A stretch of 64,000 bases of DNA. It comes from Geobacillus subterraneus. Its GTDB lineage: Bacteria; Bacillota; Bacilli; Bacillales; Anoxybacillaceae. The stretch's first letter is position 1; each line of letters begins with the position of its first letter. Below are positions 8,525-18,668 of this stretch, in pieces. The stretch covers positions 868,001 to 932,000 of the forward strand of contig NZ_CP014342.1 in NCBI RefSeq assembly GCF_001618685.1, written 5' to 3'. The translations under genes and the position numbers were made by a program. A model generated the notes under the pieces. It made no database searches. It saw only the letters and a program-made list of their open reading frames with translations, and was not told the DNA's origin.

Positions 8525-9874
8525 GTGGCCATCGAACAATTGACGATGCCTCAGCTCGGGGAGAGCGTCACCGAAGGCACGATCAGCAAATGGCTCGTTT
8601 CCCCGGGCGACAAAGTGAACAAATACGATCCGGTCGCCGAAGTGATCACCGATAAAGTGAGCGCGGAAATTCCGTCGTCGTTTGCCGGCGTCATTCGCGA
8701 ATTGATCGCCAACGAAGGAGAAACGCTTCCGGTCGGCGCGCCGATTTGCACGATCGAAGTCGAAGGCGAAGTCGCCGCACCAAGCTCGGAAGCGAAGCCG
8801 GCGGAGGAAGCGCCGAAAGCGGAAGACAACGCGAAGCCAGCGGCGCCGAAAAAGGCCGGCCGGGCCAACAACGGCCGCTATTCGCCGGCCGTGCTCCGCT
8901 TGGCGCAAGAACACGGCATTGATCTCGAACAAGTCGAAGGCACCGGCCTTGGCGGGCGGGTGACGCGCAAAGATTTGCTGAAGCTGATTGAGTCCGGCCA
9001 AATTCCGAAAGCGGGAGCGGCACCGGCGGCGGAACAAGCGGCGCCAAAAGCCGAGCCGCGAGCGGAACAGCCGACTCCGGCCGCCGCAACCGTTCAACCG
9101 TCTGCCGCGGCCGCACAAACCGCACCAGTGACAGCGCCGCCGAAGCCAGCGCCGCCAACGATCGAAGCGGGAGCGGGCGACATCGAAATTCCGGTCACCC
9201 CGGTGCGCAAAGCGATCGCCGCCAACATGCTCCGCAGCAAACACGAAGCGCCGCACGCGTGGACGATGGTCGAAGTCGACGTCACCGACCTTGTCGCCTA
9301 CCGCGATGCCATCAAAGACGAGTTCAAGCGGCGTGAAGGCTTCAATTTGACGTATTTCGCCTTCTTCGTCAAAGCGGTCGCCCAAGCGCTGAAAGAATTC
9401 CCGCAGCTGAACTCTGTTTGGGCCGGCGATAAAATCATTCAGCGCAAAGACATCAACATCTCGATCGCCGTCGCGACCGATGACGCTTTGTTCGTTCCGG
9501 TCATCAAGCACGCCGACGAAAAAACGATCAAAGGCATCGCCCGCGAAATCGCCGAACTGGCGGCGAAAACGCGCGCCGGCAAACTTCGTCCGGAAGACAT
9601 GCAAGGCGGTACGTTCACCGTCAACAACACCGGCGCGTTCGGCTCCGTGCAGTCGATGGGCATTATCAACTACCCGCAAGCGGCCATTTTGCAAGTGGAA
9701 ACGATCGTCAAACGTCCGGTCGTGAAAAACGGCATGATCGCCATCCGCGACATGGTCAACTTATGCTTGTCGCTTGACCACCGCGTCTTGGACGGCCTCA
9801 TTTGCGGCCGCTTCCTCGCCCGCGTCAAAGCGATTTTGGAAAACATGAACAAAGACAACACGCCGATTTATTAA
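8525..9874 (+). CDS. bkdB: Branched-chain 2-oxo acid dehydrogenase E2 (dihydrolipoyl transacylase)
   Basis: Core subunit that transfers the branched acyl group from the lipoyl arm to CoA. The GTG start at 8525 follows AGGAGGG; an ATG two bases earlier is out of frame. The 449 residues comprise a lipoyl domain with the lipoylated lysine in EVITDKVSAEI (Lys44), an Ala/Pro/Lys-rich linker, a peripheral subunit-binding domain (about 117-155), a second Ala/Pro linker, and a catalytic domain ending in the active-site motif DHRVLDG. Last gene of the operon, with a strong terminator after it. Confidence 0.96.
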   Translation: MAIEQLTMPQLGESVTEGTISKWLVSPGDKVNKYDPVAEVITDKVSAEIPSSFAGVIRELIANEGETLPVGAPICTIEVEGEVAAPSSEAKPAEEAPKAEDNAKPAAPKKAGRANNGRYSPAVLRLAQEHGIDLEQVEGTGLGGRVTRKDLLKLIESGQIPKAGAAPAAEQAAPKAEPRAEQPTPAAATVQPSAAAAQTAPVTAPPKPAPPTIEAGAGDIEIPVTPVRKAIAANMLRSKHEAPHAWTMVEVDVTDLVAYRDAIKDEFKRREGFNLTYFAFFVKAVAQALKEFPQLNSVWAGDKIIQRKDINISIAVATDDALFVPVIKHADEKTIKGIAREIAELAAKTRAGKLRPEDMQGGTFTVNNTGAFGSVQSMGIINYPQAAILQVETIVKRPVVKNGMIAIRDMVNLCLSLDHRVLDGLICGRFLARVKAILENMNKDNTPIY

Positions 9875-9879
9875 CGCTT

Positions 9880-9913
9880 CCCCCATCGCCATCGGTTGGC
9901 GGTGGGGGTTTTT
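9880..9913 (+). terminator. Rho-independent terminator of the bkd operon
   Basis: CCCCCATCGCC and GGCGGTGGGGG form an 11-bp stem with one G-T pair and a 7-nt loop, followed directly by TTTTT. It closes the operon 6 bp after the bkdB stop. Confidence 0.92.
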
Positions 9914-9993
9914 GCATGGCGTGATTTCAAACTTCTTTCACAAATGTGAGGTATAATGAGGGCAGAAACGAACGTGCGGAGGAGAAAAACGAG

Positions 9994-10971
9994 ATGAAAC
10001 GAGCGAGCGTGTGGATGCTGTTAGGTTGCTTCTTTCTGCTAAGCGGCTGTGCCCATCCGTCGTTTCCCCCGGTGGCTGATTCGCTTTCCGTTGTCATCAG
10101 CCTCGATGTCAAAGGGGAAACGGTCACCTTTTTGAACGCGAAAAATGGCGGCAAGATCGCCCGTTGGAACATCAACGAACCGTTTCAAGGCGGGGCGTTG
10201 AGCGCGGACGGCCGGACGCTGCTTTTGTACGGGCGGGATCTTGACGGCGTTTACCGGTACGACCTCGCGACCGGGAAGCCGCTGGCTGAGTGGAAAACGG
10301 GGAGCGGCATTGTGAGTGCTGCTCCATCCCCGGATGGCCGCACGTGGTTTTTTGGCGACAGCGAACATCACGCGGTGCGCGTTGTGAGCCGGGACGGGGA
10401 AGAGATCGCCCGCCTTTCGGTCGGACGCTCTCCGATGACACTGCTTGTCAATCGCGCTGGAACGAGGTTGTATGTGATCGATTTTCAAGACGAACGGGCG
10501 AGGGTCATCGATGTGGACCGCCGCCGCGTCATCCGTTCGTTTGCCGTGCCGAAGTTTGCCTTAGGCGGAGTGGTGCGCGAGAAGCAAGGGGAGCTGTGGG
10601 TCGGCGGGCACGGCAGCGGAAGCCGTGTGGAAACGAATATTCATGTTTACTCGCTGCAAGACGGCCGCTTGCTTCGGACGATCGCCGCGCCGGTCATGCC
10701 GGTCGATTTTGTTGAAACAGATCGCGGCGTGTTTGTGCTAAGCCATGGCTCGAATACGGTTTATCGGGTTTTGCCAAGCGGGAAGCGGCTTGACTCTGTC
10801 TCTGTCGGCGCCAACCCGTTTGCCATGGAAGCGGCAGGAGGCCGTTTGTATATCGCGAGCTATGACAGCGATGAAATGATCGTGGTCGATGAAGGGACGC
10901 TGCGGCCGCTCGCCCGCTGGAAGACGGGCGACGGCCCGCTGCAGCTGCTCATTCGGGAGGGACGAACATGA
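9994..10971 (+). CDS. Lipoprotein with YncE/YVTN-like beta-propeller
   Basis: Predicted membrane-anchored extracellular lipoprotein of 325 residues. A type II signal peptide ends in the lipobox LLSGC (Cys19). The rest consists of repeated beta-rich units of about 40 residues with recurring blade motifs such as DGRTLLLYGRD and GGRLYIASYDSDEMIVVD, typical of seven-bladed propellers. The ATG at 9994 follows GGAGGAG; a -10 box TATAAT lies at 9952-9957 with no clear -35. The gene overlaps the response regulator by 4 bp, so it may be an extracytoplasmic sensor or accessory of that two-component system (inference). Substrate unknown. Confidence 0.8.
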   Translation: MKRASVWMLLGCFFLLSGCAHPSFPPVADSLSVVISLDVKGETVTFLNAKNGGKIARWNINEPFQGGALSADGRTLLLYGRDLDGVYRYDLATGKPLAEWKTGSGIVSAAPSPDGRTWFFGDSEHHAVRVVSRDGEEIARLSVGRSPMTLLVNRAGTRLYVIDFQDERARVIDVDRRRVIRSFAVPKFALGGVVREKQGELWVGGHGSGSRVETNIHVYSLQDGRLLRTIAAPVMPVDFVETDRGVFVLSHGSNTVYRVLPSGKRLDSVSVGANPFAMEAAGGRLYIASYDSDEMIVVDEGTLRPLARWKTGDGPLQLLIREGRT

Positions 10972-11642
10972 GCGAACGAACCGTTTTGATCGTCGATGAT
11001 GAAGAAGAAATGCGTCTGTTGGTCAGCATGTATTTAGAAAACGCCGGCTTTCGCTGCTTGGAAGCGGAAGACGGGGAGGAGGCGCTGGCGCTGCTTTCCC
11101 AACATTCGGTCGATGCCGTGCTATTGGACGTCATGATGCCCAAACAGGACGGATTCGCCGTCTGCGCCCGCATCCGCGAGCAGTCGGACGTGCCGGTGTT
11201 GTTTTTGACTGCGCTCGGCGAAGAATGGGATAAAGTGAAAGGATTCAAGCTAGGCGGCGACGATTACATCGTCAAACCGTTCAGCCCGGGAGAGCTCATC
11301 GCCCGCCTCGAGGCGGTGCTGCGCCGGGTGCAGCGCGGGCGCGAGAACGATGGGCGGTTGCAGTTTGGCGACCTCGTTATCAACGAAAAAGGACGAACCG
11401 TGACCGTTGGCGGCGAACCAGTGAAACTGACGTTGAAAGAGTTTGAGCTGTTGCTGTTTTTGGCGAAACACCGCGGGCAAGCGTTCAGCCGCGACGACTT
11501 GCTCGTCCATGTGTGGGGGTATGATTACACCGGAAACGCCCGCACCGTTGACACTCATGTGAAAACATTGCGCATGAAGATGAAAGACGCCGGCCGCCAC
11601 ATTCAAACCGTCTGGGGCATCGGCTACAAATTTGAGGGATGA
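10968..11642 (+). CDS. OmpR/PhoB-family response regulator
   Basis: DNA-binding response regulator of 224 residues. The receiver domain has acidic residues Asp10/Asp11, the phospho-accepting Asp54 in AVLLDVMMPKQDG and the conserved Lys in YIVKPF. The C-terminal winged helix shows LTLKEFELLLFLAKH and the recognition region ending TVWGIGYKFEG. Translation is coupled to the upstream lipoprotein gene through an ATGA overlap. The histidine kinase gene begins 3 bp downstream. Its regulon cannot be told from the sequence. Confidence 0.93.
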   Translation: MSERTVLIVDDEEEMRLLVSMYLENAGFRCLEAEDGEEALALLSQHSVDAVLLDVMMPKQDGFAVCARIREQSDVPVLFLTALGEEWDKVKGFKLGGDDYIVKPFSPGELIARLEAVLRRVQRGRENDGRLQFGDLVINEKGRTVTVGGEPVKLTLKEFELLLFLAKHRGQAFSRDDLLVHVWGYDYTGNARTVDTHVKTLRMKMKDAGRHIQTVWGIGYKFEG

Positions 11643-11645
11643 GAA

Positions 11646-13097
11646 ATGAAACGGCTCCGCTTAGGACAAAAAGTATGGCTGGCGATCGGCGCCGCGGTCG
11701 TGGTGACGCTGGCGTTTTCCTTTGGCCTTCTCAATTATTTTTACCGAACGGTGTACATGAAAGAAGTCGAGCGGACGTTGATCGCGGAAGGGACGAACCT
11801 CGCCCGCGACTATCGGGGCGGGGCGATCGCTCGGGAATTCCGCCAGCAAATCGAATGGTATGACGAAAAATCGACGGCCACCATCCTATTGATCGACAAC
11901 CCGCGCGAACTGAGCGCCTGCTTTCCGTTTCCGGTCCACTATGACGCGTTAGTCAGCGGCCGCGACCGGGAAACGCTGCTAGCCGGGAAGCCGGTTGTCA
12001 AAACCGGCTACGAAAAGCGGTTTGGCCGCCGCGTGATGGCGGTCGCCGTTCCGCTTCTTGATGACAAGCGGCTTATGGGAGCGATTTATTTGTATATGCC
12101 GCTCGCCGACGTCCAAGCAGCAACCAAACGGGCAGCCGCCGCGTTTTGGCCGTTGGCCGCCGTATTCGCCGCCGCGCTTTTGGTTGTCGGCCGACGGATG
12201 GTGCGGCAACTGGTCGAACCGTTGCAGGCGATGGAACGGGCTGCTGAGCGCATGGCGGAAGGGCGCTACGAAGCGGGCATCCCCGTGCGGAGTGATGATG
12301 AAATCGGCCGCCTGGCGAAGGCGTTCAACCAAATGGCCGACGCCATTGCCAAAGAAGACGAGCAAAAGCGCGAGTTTTTAGCGAACGTTTCGCATGAATT
12401 GCGCACGCCGCTCAGCTATATGAAAGGGTACAGCGAAGCGCTCCTGGCTGGCCTTGCGAAAACGAAAGAAGAAGAAAAGGCGTACCTTCGCCTCATCCAC
12501 CGCGAAACGGAACGGATGGAGCGGCTTGTTGGCGACTTGCTCGATTTGGCGCGCCTTGAAGGGCAAAGCGTGCCGCTCGAGCGCGCGCCGGTGGCGTTCG
12601 CCCAAGTGATCGAAGATGTCATCGCCATGTACGAACCGATCGCCGCGCAAAAGCGGATCAAACTGTCATGCGATTTGGACTATGACGTCATCGTCAACGG
12701 CGACGCCGATCGGCTCGAACAAGTCATGCGCAACTTGCTTGACAACGCCATCCGCTACACTCCGGAAGGCGGCGCGGTGACGGTGCGGCTTTCCCGCCCG
12801 TCGGAAGCAGAAGGAGAACTCGTGATCGAAGACACGGGAAAAGGCATCCCGAAAGACCAGCTCCCGCTTCTCGGCCAGCGCTTTTTCCGCGTCGACCGCG
12901 CCCGCACTCGCAAAGAAGGCGGCACCGGCTTAGGGCTGGCCATCGTCAAGCAAATCGTCGCCCTTCATGGCGGCGCCATTCAGTTCGACAGCGACCTTGG
13001 CCGCGGGACGACGGTATCTGTCCGCCTGCCGCTCGTTAGGGAAGGGGAAGAAACATACGTTCAAGACAAAGGAACGGATGGTGTATCATCAATATAA
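11646..13097 (+). CDS. Membrane sensor histidine kinase
   Basis: Kinase partner of the preceding response regulator, 483 residues. Transmembrane segment 1 spans about residues 10-31; an extracytoplasmic sensor of roughly 130 residues follows; transmembrane segment 2 is near 164-183. Then come a HAMP linker (about 184-236), the dimerisation/phosphorylation helix with His250 in NVSHELRTPLSYMKGY, and an ATPase domain with N (RNLLDNAIRYT), G1 (EDTGKGI) and G2 (GGTGLGLAIV) boxes. The signal is unknown; the neighbouring propeller lipoprotein is a candidate partner. Confidence 0.92.
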   Translation: MKRLRLGQKVWLAIGAAVVVTLAFSFGLLNYFYRTVYMKEVERTLIAEGTNLARDYRGGAIAREFRQQIEWYDEKSTATILLIDNPRELSACFPFPVHYDALVSGRDRETLLAGKPVVKTGYEKRFGRRVMAVAVPLLDDKRLMGAIYLYMPLADVQAATKRAAAAFWPLAAVFAAALLVVGRRMVRQLVEPLQAMERAAERMAEGRYEAGIPVRSDDEIGRLAKAFNQMADAIAKEDEQKREFLANVSHELRTPLSYMKGYSEALLAGLAKTKEEEKAYLRLIHRETERMERLVGDLLDLARLEGQSVPLERAPVAFAQVIEDVIAMYEPIAAQKRIKLSCDLDYDVIVNGDADRLEQVMRNLLDNAIRYTPEGGAVTVRLSRPSEAEGELVIEDTGKGIPKDQLPLLGQRFFRVDRARTRKEGGTGLGLAIVKQIVALHGGAIQFDSDLGRGTTVSVRLPLVREGEETYVQDKGTDGVSSI

Positions 13098-13120
13098 AAA
13101 TTCGGAGGCAGGTGGAGGAA

Positions 13121-13705
13121 ATGGGTTCAAGGGAAAAGGAACAGGCCCCGATGACCTACAAAGAGTATGCGACATGGCCGGAAGGAAAACGGTGTGAGGT
13201 GTTGGACGGGAATATCATCAGCATGGCGCCGTCGCCAACACCGGAACACCAATCGATTTCGCTCCAGCTTTCGGTCGAATTCGGGATGTATTTCAGAGGA
13301 AAGGATTGTCGCGTGTTGGCCGCCCCGATCGACGTGTACCTTTTTGAAGATCATCGCAAGGGATGGATGGATGAAAACGTCCGAAATTGGGTATGTCCCG
13401 ATCTTGTGGTCATCTGTGACAAAAACAAAATTCAAAAAAACCGCATTGTCGGTGCTCCAGATTTGGTCATCGAGATCTTGTCTCCCGCTACGGCCAAAAT
13501 CGACCGGATGGACAAACGGATCGCGTACGAGCGGGCTGGGGTGAAGGAATATTGGATCGTTGACCCGGCGAATCAAGTCGTGGAAGTGTATTTGCGTGAG
13601 AAAACAGGGAAGTTCGAACTTCGCGGAGTGTACAGCCGCGATGACACCGTTCCCGTTCATGGATGGGAGGATTTGTTCATCGATTTGCGAAACATTTTCC
13701 AATGA
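13121..13705 (+). CDS. Uma2-family (DUF820) PD-(D/E)XK nuclease-like protein
   Basis: Protein of 194 residues from the ATG at 13121, which follows GGTGGAGG; a GTG at 13112 is a weaker alternative. It has the restriction-endonuclease-like core of the Uma2 family: an Asp in CPDLVVICD, then PDLVIEILSP, and a Lys/Tyr-containing segment ending KEYWIVDP. Family members are numerous in cyanobacteria and some Bacillaceae and mostly uncharacterised. It begins 23 bp after the histidine kinase and may share its transcript, although there is no functional link in the sequence. Confidence 0.82.
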   Translation: MGSREKEQAPMTYKEYATWPEGKRCEVLDGNIISMAPSPTPEHQSISLQLSVEFGMYFRGKDCRVLAAPIDVYLFEDHRKGWMDENVRNWVCPDLVVICDKNKIQKNRIVGAPDLVIEILSPATAKIDRMDKRIAYERAGVKEYWIVDPANQVVEVYLREKTGKFELRGVYSRDDTVPVHGWEDLFIDLRNIFQ

Positions 13706-14274
13706 ACAAACGGGTTGACCTTTCCGCTAGGCGGTGATGTTGCCTAGAAGGCTAGTGAAAAACCGCTGTCGCACACCAATCGGCGGCATTTTCATTCAAA
13801 AAAGAAAGCTGGTTCTGCAAAGTTTCTCTAATTGAGAAATGGATGGAATCAGTAGCATTTTGCACGAAATCACCAGTCTCCTAGAAGGCCGGTGAAAAAC
13901 GGCTGAGTTCCTTCATCAATGGGAGAACACGTGAAAGGCAGGACCGATGCACCAAGGTTTTTCTAGTTGAGAAATGACATTGCAAAGCTGGATCCAAGAT
14001 TAAATCACCAGCCTTCTAGGTTTCACCAGCCGATGTCGCATTCATTGGACGGCTTAACGCAACGAACGCGGAACAAACGCTGCTTGATTTTGATAGCGCT
14101 AATCGTCGCATTCATTCGACGGCCTAGCGCAACGAACGCGGCATTGCCGGTTGATGGGGAACGTTCAGGGAACGACTCTTCGGTTGAATCATGTAGTCGG
14201 AAACAAAAGCGCACCGTCGCGGTTTGGTGCGCAGCTCTCCTTTGCCAACAGCCAGAAACAAGGTGTTTTGTTCA
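13706..14274. repeat. Non-coding region with degenerate interspersed repeats
   Basis: No convincing gene lies between 13706 and 14440. Three related modules centred on CCTAGAAGG occur at 13743-13771, 13880-13907 and, inverted, 14005-14020. Two of them are preceded by a TTTCT-N5-GAGAAATG palindrome (about 13820 and 13956), so a unit of about 135 bp seems to have been duplicated and to have decayed. Separately, a 37-bp direct repeat with three mismatches occurs at 14035-14071 and 14105-14141 (70-bp period). A 7-bp hairpin GCGCACC/GGTGCGC is at 14209-14232. The block resembles the remains of a small mobile or palindromic element family. Confidence 0.6.
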
Positions 14275-14303
14275 TTGCCCAAACGCGGTCGATGTACTAC
14301 AAT
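14275..14303 (+). promoter_or_regulatory. Candidate sigma-A promoter for mutA-mutB-meaB
   Basis: TTGCCC (14275-14280) and TACAAT (14298-14303) are separated by 17 bp. This is the best vegetative promoter in the gap upstream of mutA and would give a leader of about 130 nt. Confidence 0.55.
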
Positions 14304-14394
14304 AAACATAGAACCCGTTTTTTCCCACCAAAGCGCGGCTTCATTCGGTTGGCGTGAGGCGCCATCGGGTGCGGCTCGTTTTCAGGCGAAAAAA

Positions 14395-14408
14395 CGAAAG
14401 CGGTTTCT
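14395..14408 (+). promoter_or_regulatory. Possible cre site in the mutA leader
   Basis: CGAAAGCGGTTTCT matches the cre consensus TGWAANCGNTNWCA except at its two outer bases. It lies between the candidate promoter and the mutA start, where CcpA could act as a roadblock. Weak but coherent with the cre-like site at the bkd promoter. Confidence 0.3.
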
Positions 14409-14440
14409 TTTTGGCAGAAAGACGCAAAGGGGGATGGGGA

Positions 14441-16489
14441 ATGAGCGATGTCGCGAAGATGAAGGAAGCGGCGTTTCCGGCTCCGCCGATGGAGGAGTGG
14501 GAGCAAGAAGCGGAACGGTCGCTGAAAGGCAAGCCGCTCGAGCGGTTGGTGACGATGACGTACGAAAACATAGCGGTGAAACCGCTTTATACGCGCCGCG
14601 ATGTAGAGGCGCTCGGCCCGCTGGAGCAGTATCCGGGCTTTGGTCATTACGTGCGCGGGGCGCGGCCGGAAGGGTATCGGGGCGAGCCGTGGAAGGTGAG
14701 CCAAGAGATTTCGGCGGCAAGCCCGTCCGACTGGAACGAGGCGGTGAAGCATGACTTAGCGCGGGGACAGACGGAAATCCATTTCGCTCTCGGGCGGCTG
14801 CCGTTTGCCGTCGAGTCGGTGGAGGATGTGGCCGCGATGTTGGATGGCGTGCCGCTTCACCGCTACTCGCTCCGTGTGGACGCCGGGGCGCGGTCGCTTC
14901 CGTTTTTGGCGCTTTTGGCCGCTTATTTCAAGGAACGAGGCGTCTTGCTCTCGAGCGTGCGCGGCGCCATTGGCATGGATCCGCTCGGCGCCTGGGCGGA
15001 ACAGGGGACGCTCCCGTGTTCGCTTGAGCGGCTGGCTGATGAAATGGCGGAAGTGACGAAGTGGGCGATGGAACAAATGCCGGCCGTTCGCACGATTTTC
15101 GTGCGCGGCGAGCCGTACCATAACGGCGGGGCGAACGCCGTGCAGGAGCTCGCGTTTTCGTTGGCGTCGGCCGTCGAGTACATCCGCGCCGGGCTGGATC
15201 GGGGCTTGACGATTGATGACATCGCGACAAGGATGCAAGTGTCGCTGGCGGTCGGAGCCGACTTTTTCATGGAAATCGCCAAGCTGCGGGCGGCGCGGCG
15301 GTTGTTTGCGCAAGTGATCGAAGCGTTTGGCGGCAGCGAATCATCACGGCGCATCGAACTGCATGTGCGCACGTCGCCCTTTACAAAAACGGTGTACGAC
15401 CCGTATGTGAACATGCTTCGCGCCGGAGCGGAAGCGTTTGCGGCCGTTGTCGGCGGCGCCGATGGCGTGCACGTGTCGCCGTTTGACGAAGCGATCGGGC
15501 TCGCTGATGCGTTTTCGCGGCGCATCGCCCGCAACACGCAGCTCATTTTGCTTGAAGAGGCGCATCTCTCTCAAGTCATCGATCCGGCGGGCGGCTCGTA
15601 TTATGTGGAGACATTGACGGCGAACCTTGCCGAAGCAGCGTGGAAGCTGTTTCAGCAAGTCGAGGAAAAAGGCGGCATGAAACAAGCGCTTCAGGACGGC
15701 TTCGTGCAGTCGGAAGTGGGGGCGGTTGCCAAGCGGCGGCTCGAGCGCGTCAAACAGCGGAAAGAAAAAATCGTCGGCACGAACGTGTACGCCAATTTGG
15801 AGGAAACGCCGATCGAAAAGCCGAAGCAAACCGCAGTGAACATGGTGCTGCCGTTGGATGAACAGCGGGCGGCCGACATTCGCCGCACGCTTGTCGGCGG
15901 AAAGTGGATGGAAACGATGATTCGTGCGGCCCGCCGTCGAGCAACCGCTCGGGAAATGGCCGCGGCGCTGGTCGATGGGAACGAGGTGGCGGCCATCGCG
16001 CCGATTCACACACGGCGTTTGGCTGAGCCGTTTGAACGGCTGCGGAAGGCGGCCGAGGAGCATGCGGAGCGCACGGGAAGCCGGCTTTCCGTTCACTTGA
16101 TCAATCTCGGGCCGCTTGTCCGCCATCAGGCGCGCGCCGATTTCATCGCCGGGCTGTTTGCGGCCGGCGGGGTGGCGGCTGAGCGAAGCGATGGCTTTGC
16201 CTCGGTCGAGGAAGCGATCGAATGGGTGCGGAACACGAATGGGACGCATTATATCGTGTGCGGCGCGGATGACGACTACCCGGGGTTCGTTCCGGCGTTG
16301 GCCGAGGCGTTCAAGCAAGCCAAGCCGAACGCGAAGCTGTATGTCGCCGGAAAACCGCCGGAAGAGCTCGAGAACACGTACGCGGATGCGGGCGTGGACG
16401 GGGCGATCCATCTCGGTTCGAACGCGTACGATGTGATCGTGGCGTTTTTCACGGAAAGAGGGGTGGCGTTGGATGGCGAAGGACGTTGA
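14441..16489 (+). CDS. mutA: Methylmalonyl-CoA mutase small subunit
   Basis: Non-catalytic partner of MutB in the adenosylcobalamin-dependent conversion of methylmalonyl-CoA to succinyl-CoA. The 682-residue product from the ATG at 14441 (after AAAGGGGGATGGGG) has a mutase TIM-barrel region (for example [13 protein letters not shown]) and a C-terminal flavodoxin-like domain. That domain lacks the cobalamin-ligating DxHxxG motif; the corresponding region reads [13 protein letters not shown], as usual for the small subunit. It overlaps mutB by 17 bp, indicating coupled translation. Confidence 0.93.
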   Translation: MSDVAKMKEAAFPAPPMEEWEQEAERSLKGKPLERLVTMTYENIAVKPLYTRRDVEALGPLEQYPGFGHYVRGARPEGYRGEPWKVSQEISAASPSDWNEAVKHDLARGQTEIHFALGRLPFAVESVEDVAAMLDGVPLHRYSLRVDAGARSLPFLALLAAYFKERGVLLSSVRGAIGMDPLGAWAEQGTLPCSLERLADEMAEVTKWAMEQMPAVRTIFVRGEPYHNGGANAVQELAFSLASAVEYIRAGLDRGLTIDDIATRMQVSLAVGADFFMEIAKLRAARRLFAQVIEAFGGSESSRRIELHVRTSPFTKTVYDPYVNMLRAGAEAFAAVVGGADGVHVSPFDEAIGLADAFSRRIARNTQLILLEEAHLSQVIDPAGGSYYVETLTANLAEAAWKLFQQVEEKGGMKQALQDGFVQSEVGAVAKRRLERVKQRKEKIVGTNVYANLEETPIEKPKQTAVNMVLPLDEQRAADIRRTLVGGKWMETMIRAARRRATAREMAAALVDGNEVAAIAPIHTRRLAEPFERLRKAAEEHAERTGSRLSVHLINLGPLVRHQARADFIAGLFAAGGVAAERSDGFASVEEAIEWVRNTNGTHYIVCGADDDYPGFVPALAEAFKQAKPNAKLYVAGKPPEELENTYADAGVDGAIHLGSNAYDVIVAFFTERGVALDGEGR

Positions 16490-18668
16490 TTTTACCAAGA
16501 TGACGCTTTCCGCGGCAGCGGCTGATGTGGAGGAGAAACAGTGGAGAGACGCGGTGGAGCGGCGCGTGCAAGCGTCGATCGGTGAGCTGTTGTTTCAGAC
16601 GAACGAACACATTGCCGTGAAGCCGCTTTATACAAAAAATGACATCGATGGGCTCGATTTTCTCGATTACTTGCCCGGGCTGCCGCCGTACTTGCGCGGG
16701 CCGTACCCGACGATGTATGTCGTGCGGCCGTGGACGATCCGCCAATACGCCGGTTTTTCGACGGCGGAGGAAAGCAACGCGTTTTACCGGCGCAACTTGG
16801 CGATGGGGCAAAAAGGGCTGTCGGTCGCCTTTGACTTGGCGACGCACCGCGGCTATGACTCCGACCATCCGCGCGTCGTCGGTGACGTCGGCAAAGCAGG
16901 GGTCGCCATCGATTCGGTGCTCGATATGAAAATTTTGTTTGACGGCATTCCGCTCGACCAAATGTCGGTGTCGATGACGATGAACGGGGCGGTGCTCCCG
17001 ATCATGGCGTTTTACATCGTCACCGCCGAAGAGCAAGGGGTGACGCAAGACAAATTGTCGGGCACGATCCAAAACGATATTTTGAAAGAATATATGGTGC
17101 GCAACACGTACATTTACCCGCCGGAGATGTCGATGCGCATCATCGCCGACATTTTCGCTTATACGGCCAAATACATGCCGAAATTCAACAGCATCAGCAT
17201 TTCCGGCTACCATATGCAAGAAGCCGGGGCGCCGGCTGATTTGGAGCTGGCGTATACGCTCGCGGACGGGCTTGAGTACGTGCGCACCGGCTTGAAAGCG
17301 GGCATTGACATCGATTCGTTCGCCCCGAGGCTGTCGTTTTTCTGGGCGATCGGCATGAACTACTTTATGGAAGTGGCGAAAATGCGGGCGGCGCGTCTCA
17401 TGTGGGCGAAAATGATGAAAACGTTCAACCCGAAAAATCCGAAATCGCTCGCATTACGGACCCATTCGCAAACGTCAGGCTGGAGCTTGACCGAGCAAGA
17501 TCCGTTCAACAACGTCGTGCGCACGCTCATTGAAGCGCACGCGGCGGCGATGGGGCATACGCAGTCGCTCCATACGAACGCGCTCGATGAGGCGATTGCC
17601 TTGCCGACCGATTTTTCGGCGCGCATCGCCCGCAATACGCAGCTGTACTTGCAGGAAGAAACGGGCATTTGCCGCACGATCGATCCGTGGGCCGGTTCGT
17701 ATTACGTCGAGACGTTGACGAACGAACTGATGAAGCGGGCGTGGGCGCATATTGAAGAAATCGAAAGCTTAGGCGGGATGGCAAAAGCGATCGAAACCGG
17801 CATTCCGAAAATGCGCATCGAAGAAGCGGCGGCCCGCCGCCAAGCGCGCATCGATTCAGGGGCGGAAACGATCATCGGCGTGAACAAATACCGTCCGGAA
17901 AAAGAAGAGCCGATTGACATTTTGGAAGTGGACAACACCGCTGTGCGAAAGCGGCAAATTGAGCGGCTGAACGAGCTGAAGGCGACCCGCGACAACGAGC
18001 AGGTCGAAGCGGCGCTAGAGGCGATTACGAAAGCGGCGGAAACGGGCGAAGGGAACTTGCTTGAGCTCGCCGTCCAGGCCGCGCGCGTCCGGGCCACCCT
18101 TGGGGAAATTTCGTACGCCATTGAAAAAGTGGCGAAGCGCCATCGCGCCGCCATCCGCTCGATCAGCGGCGTCTACAGTTCGGAATACAAAAACGAAGCG
18201 CAGCTCGAACGGGTGAAGCGACGGGTGGAGCAATTCGCCGAACTCGAAGGGCGCCGTCCGCGCATCTTGATTGCGAAAATGGGGCAGGACGGCCATGACC
18301 GCGGGGCGAAAGTGATCGCGACCGCGTTTGCCGATTTAGGGTTTGACGTCGATATCGGCCCGCTCTTCCAGACGCCGGAAGAAACGGCGCGCCAGGCGGT
18401 CGAAAACGACGTGCACGCCGTCGGCATCAGCTCGCTCGCCGGCGGCCATAAGACGCTCGTGCCGCAGCTTGTGTCCGAGCTCGAAAAACTCGGCCGCGAC
18501 GATATTTTAGTCATCGTCGGCGGCGTCATCCCGCCGCAAGATTACGCGTTCCTGTATGAACACGGCGCCGCCGCCGTCTTTGGGCCAGGCACGGTCATCC
18601 CGGAAGCGGCGGACAAAGTGCTCGATGAAATTTACGCCCGGCTCGGCTATGAGGACGTGAGCGAATGA
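16473..18668 (+). CDS. mutB: Methylmalonyl-CoA mutase large (catalytic) subunit
   Basis: Catalyses methylmalonyl-CoA to succinyl-CoA isomerisation, the last step of propionyl-CoA assimilation. The 731-residue protein has the acyl-CoA-binding TIM barrel ([20 protein letters not shown], then [13 protein letters not shown]) and an intact B12-binding domain with [10 protein letters not shown] (DxHxxG) followed by GISSLAGGH. The start lies inside the end of mutA, and the stop overlaps meaB by 4 bp, so all three genes are translationally coupled. Confidence 0.96.
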   Translation: MAKDVDFTKMTLSAAAADVEEKQWRDAVERRVQASIGELLFQTNEHIAVKPLYTKNDIDGLDFLDYLPGLPPYLRGPYPTMYVVRPWTIRQYAGFSTAEESNAFYRRNLAMGQKGLSVAFDLATHRGYDSDHPRVVGDVGKAGVAIDSVLDMKILFDGIPLDQMSVSMTMNGAVLPIMAFYIVTAEEQGVTQDKLSGTIQNDILKEYMVRNTYIYPPEMSMRIIADIFAYTAKYMPKFNSISISGYHMQEAGAPADLELAYTLADGLEYVRTGLKAGIDIDSFAPRLSFFWAIGMNYFMEVAKMRAARLMWAKMMKTFNPKNPKSLALRTHSQTSGWSLTEQDPFNNVVRTLIEAHAAAMGHTQSLHTNALDEAIALPTDFSARIARNTQLYLQEETGICRTIDPWAGSYYVETLTNELMKRAWAHIEEIESLGGMAKAIETGIPKMRIEEAAARRQARIDSGAETIIGVNKYRPEKEEPIDILEVDNTAVRKRQIERLNELKATRDNEQVEAALEAITKAAETGEGNLLELAVQAARVRATLGEISYAIEKVAKRHRAAIRSISGVYSSEYKNEAQLERVKRRVEQFAELEGRRPRILIAKMGQDGHDRGAKVIATAFADLGFDVDIGPLFQTPEETARQAVENDVHAVGISSLAGGHKTLVPQLVSELEKLGRDDILVIVGGVIPPQDYAFLYEHGAAAVFGPGTVIPEAADKVLDEIYARLGYEDVSE

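Noticed and set aside
13967-14357. Overlapping short frames in the repeat region upstream of mutA
   Set aside because: No ribosome sites, atypical composition, and they run through the direct repeats; treated as non-coding.
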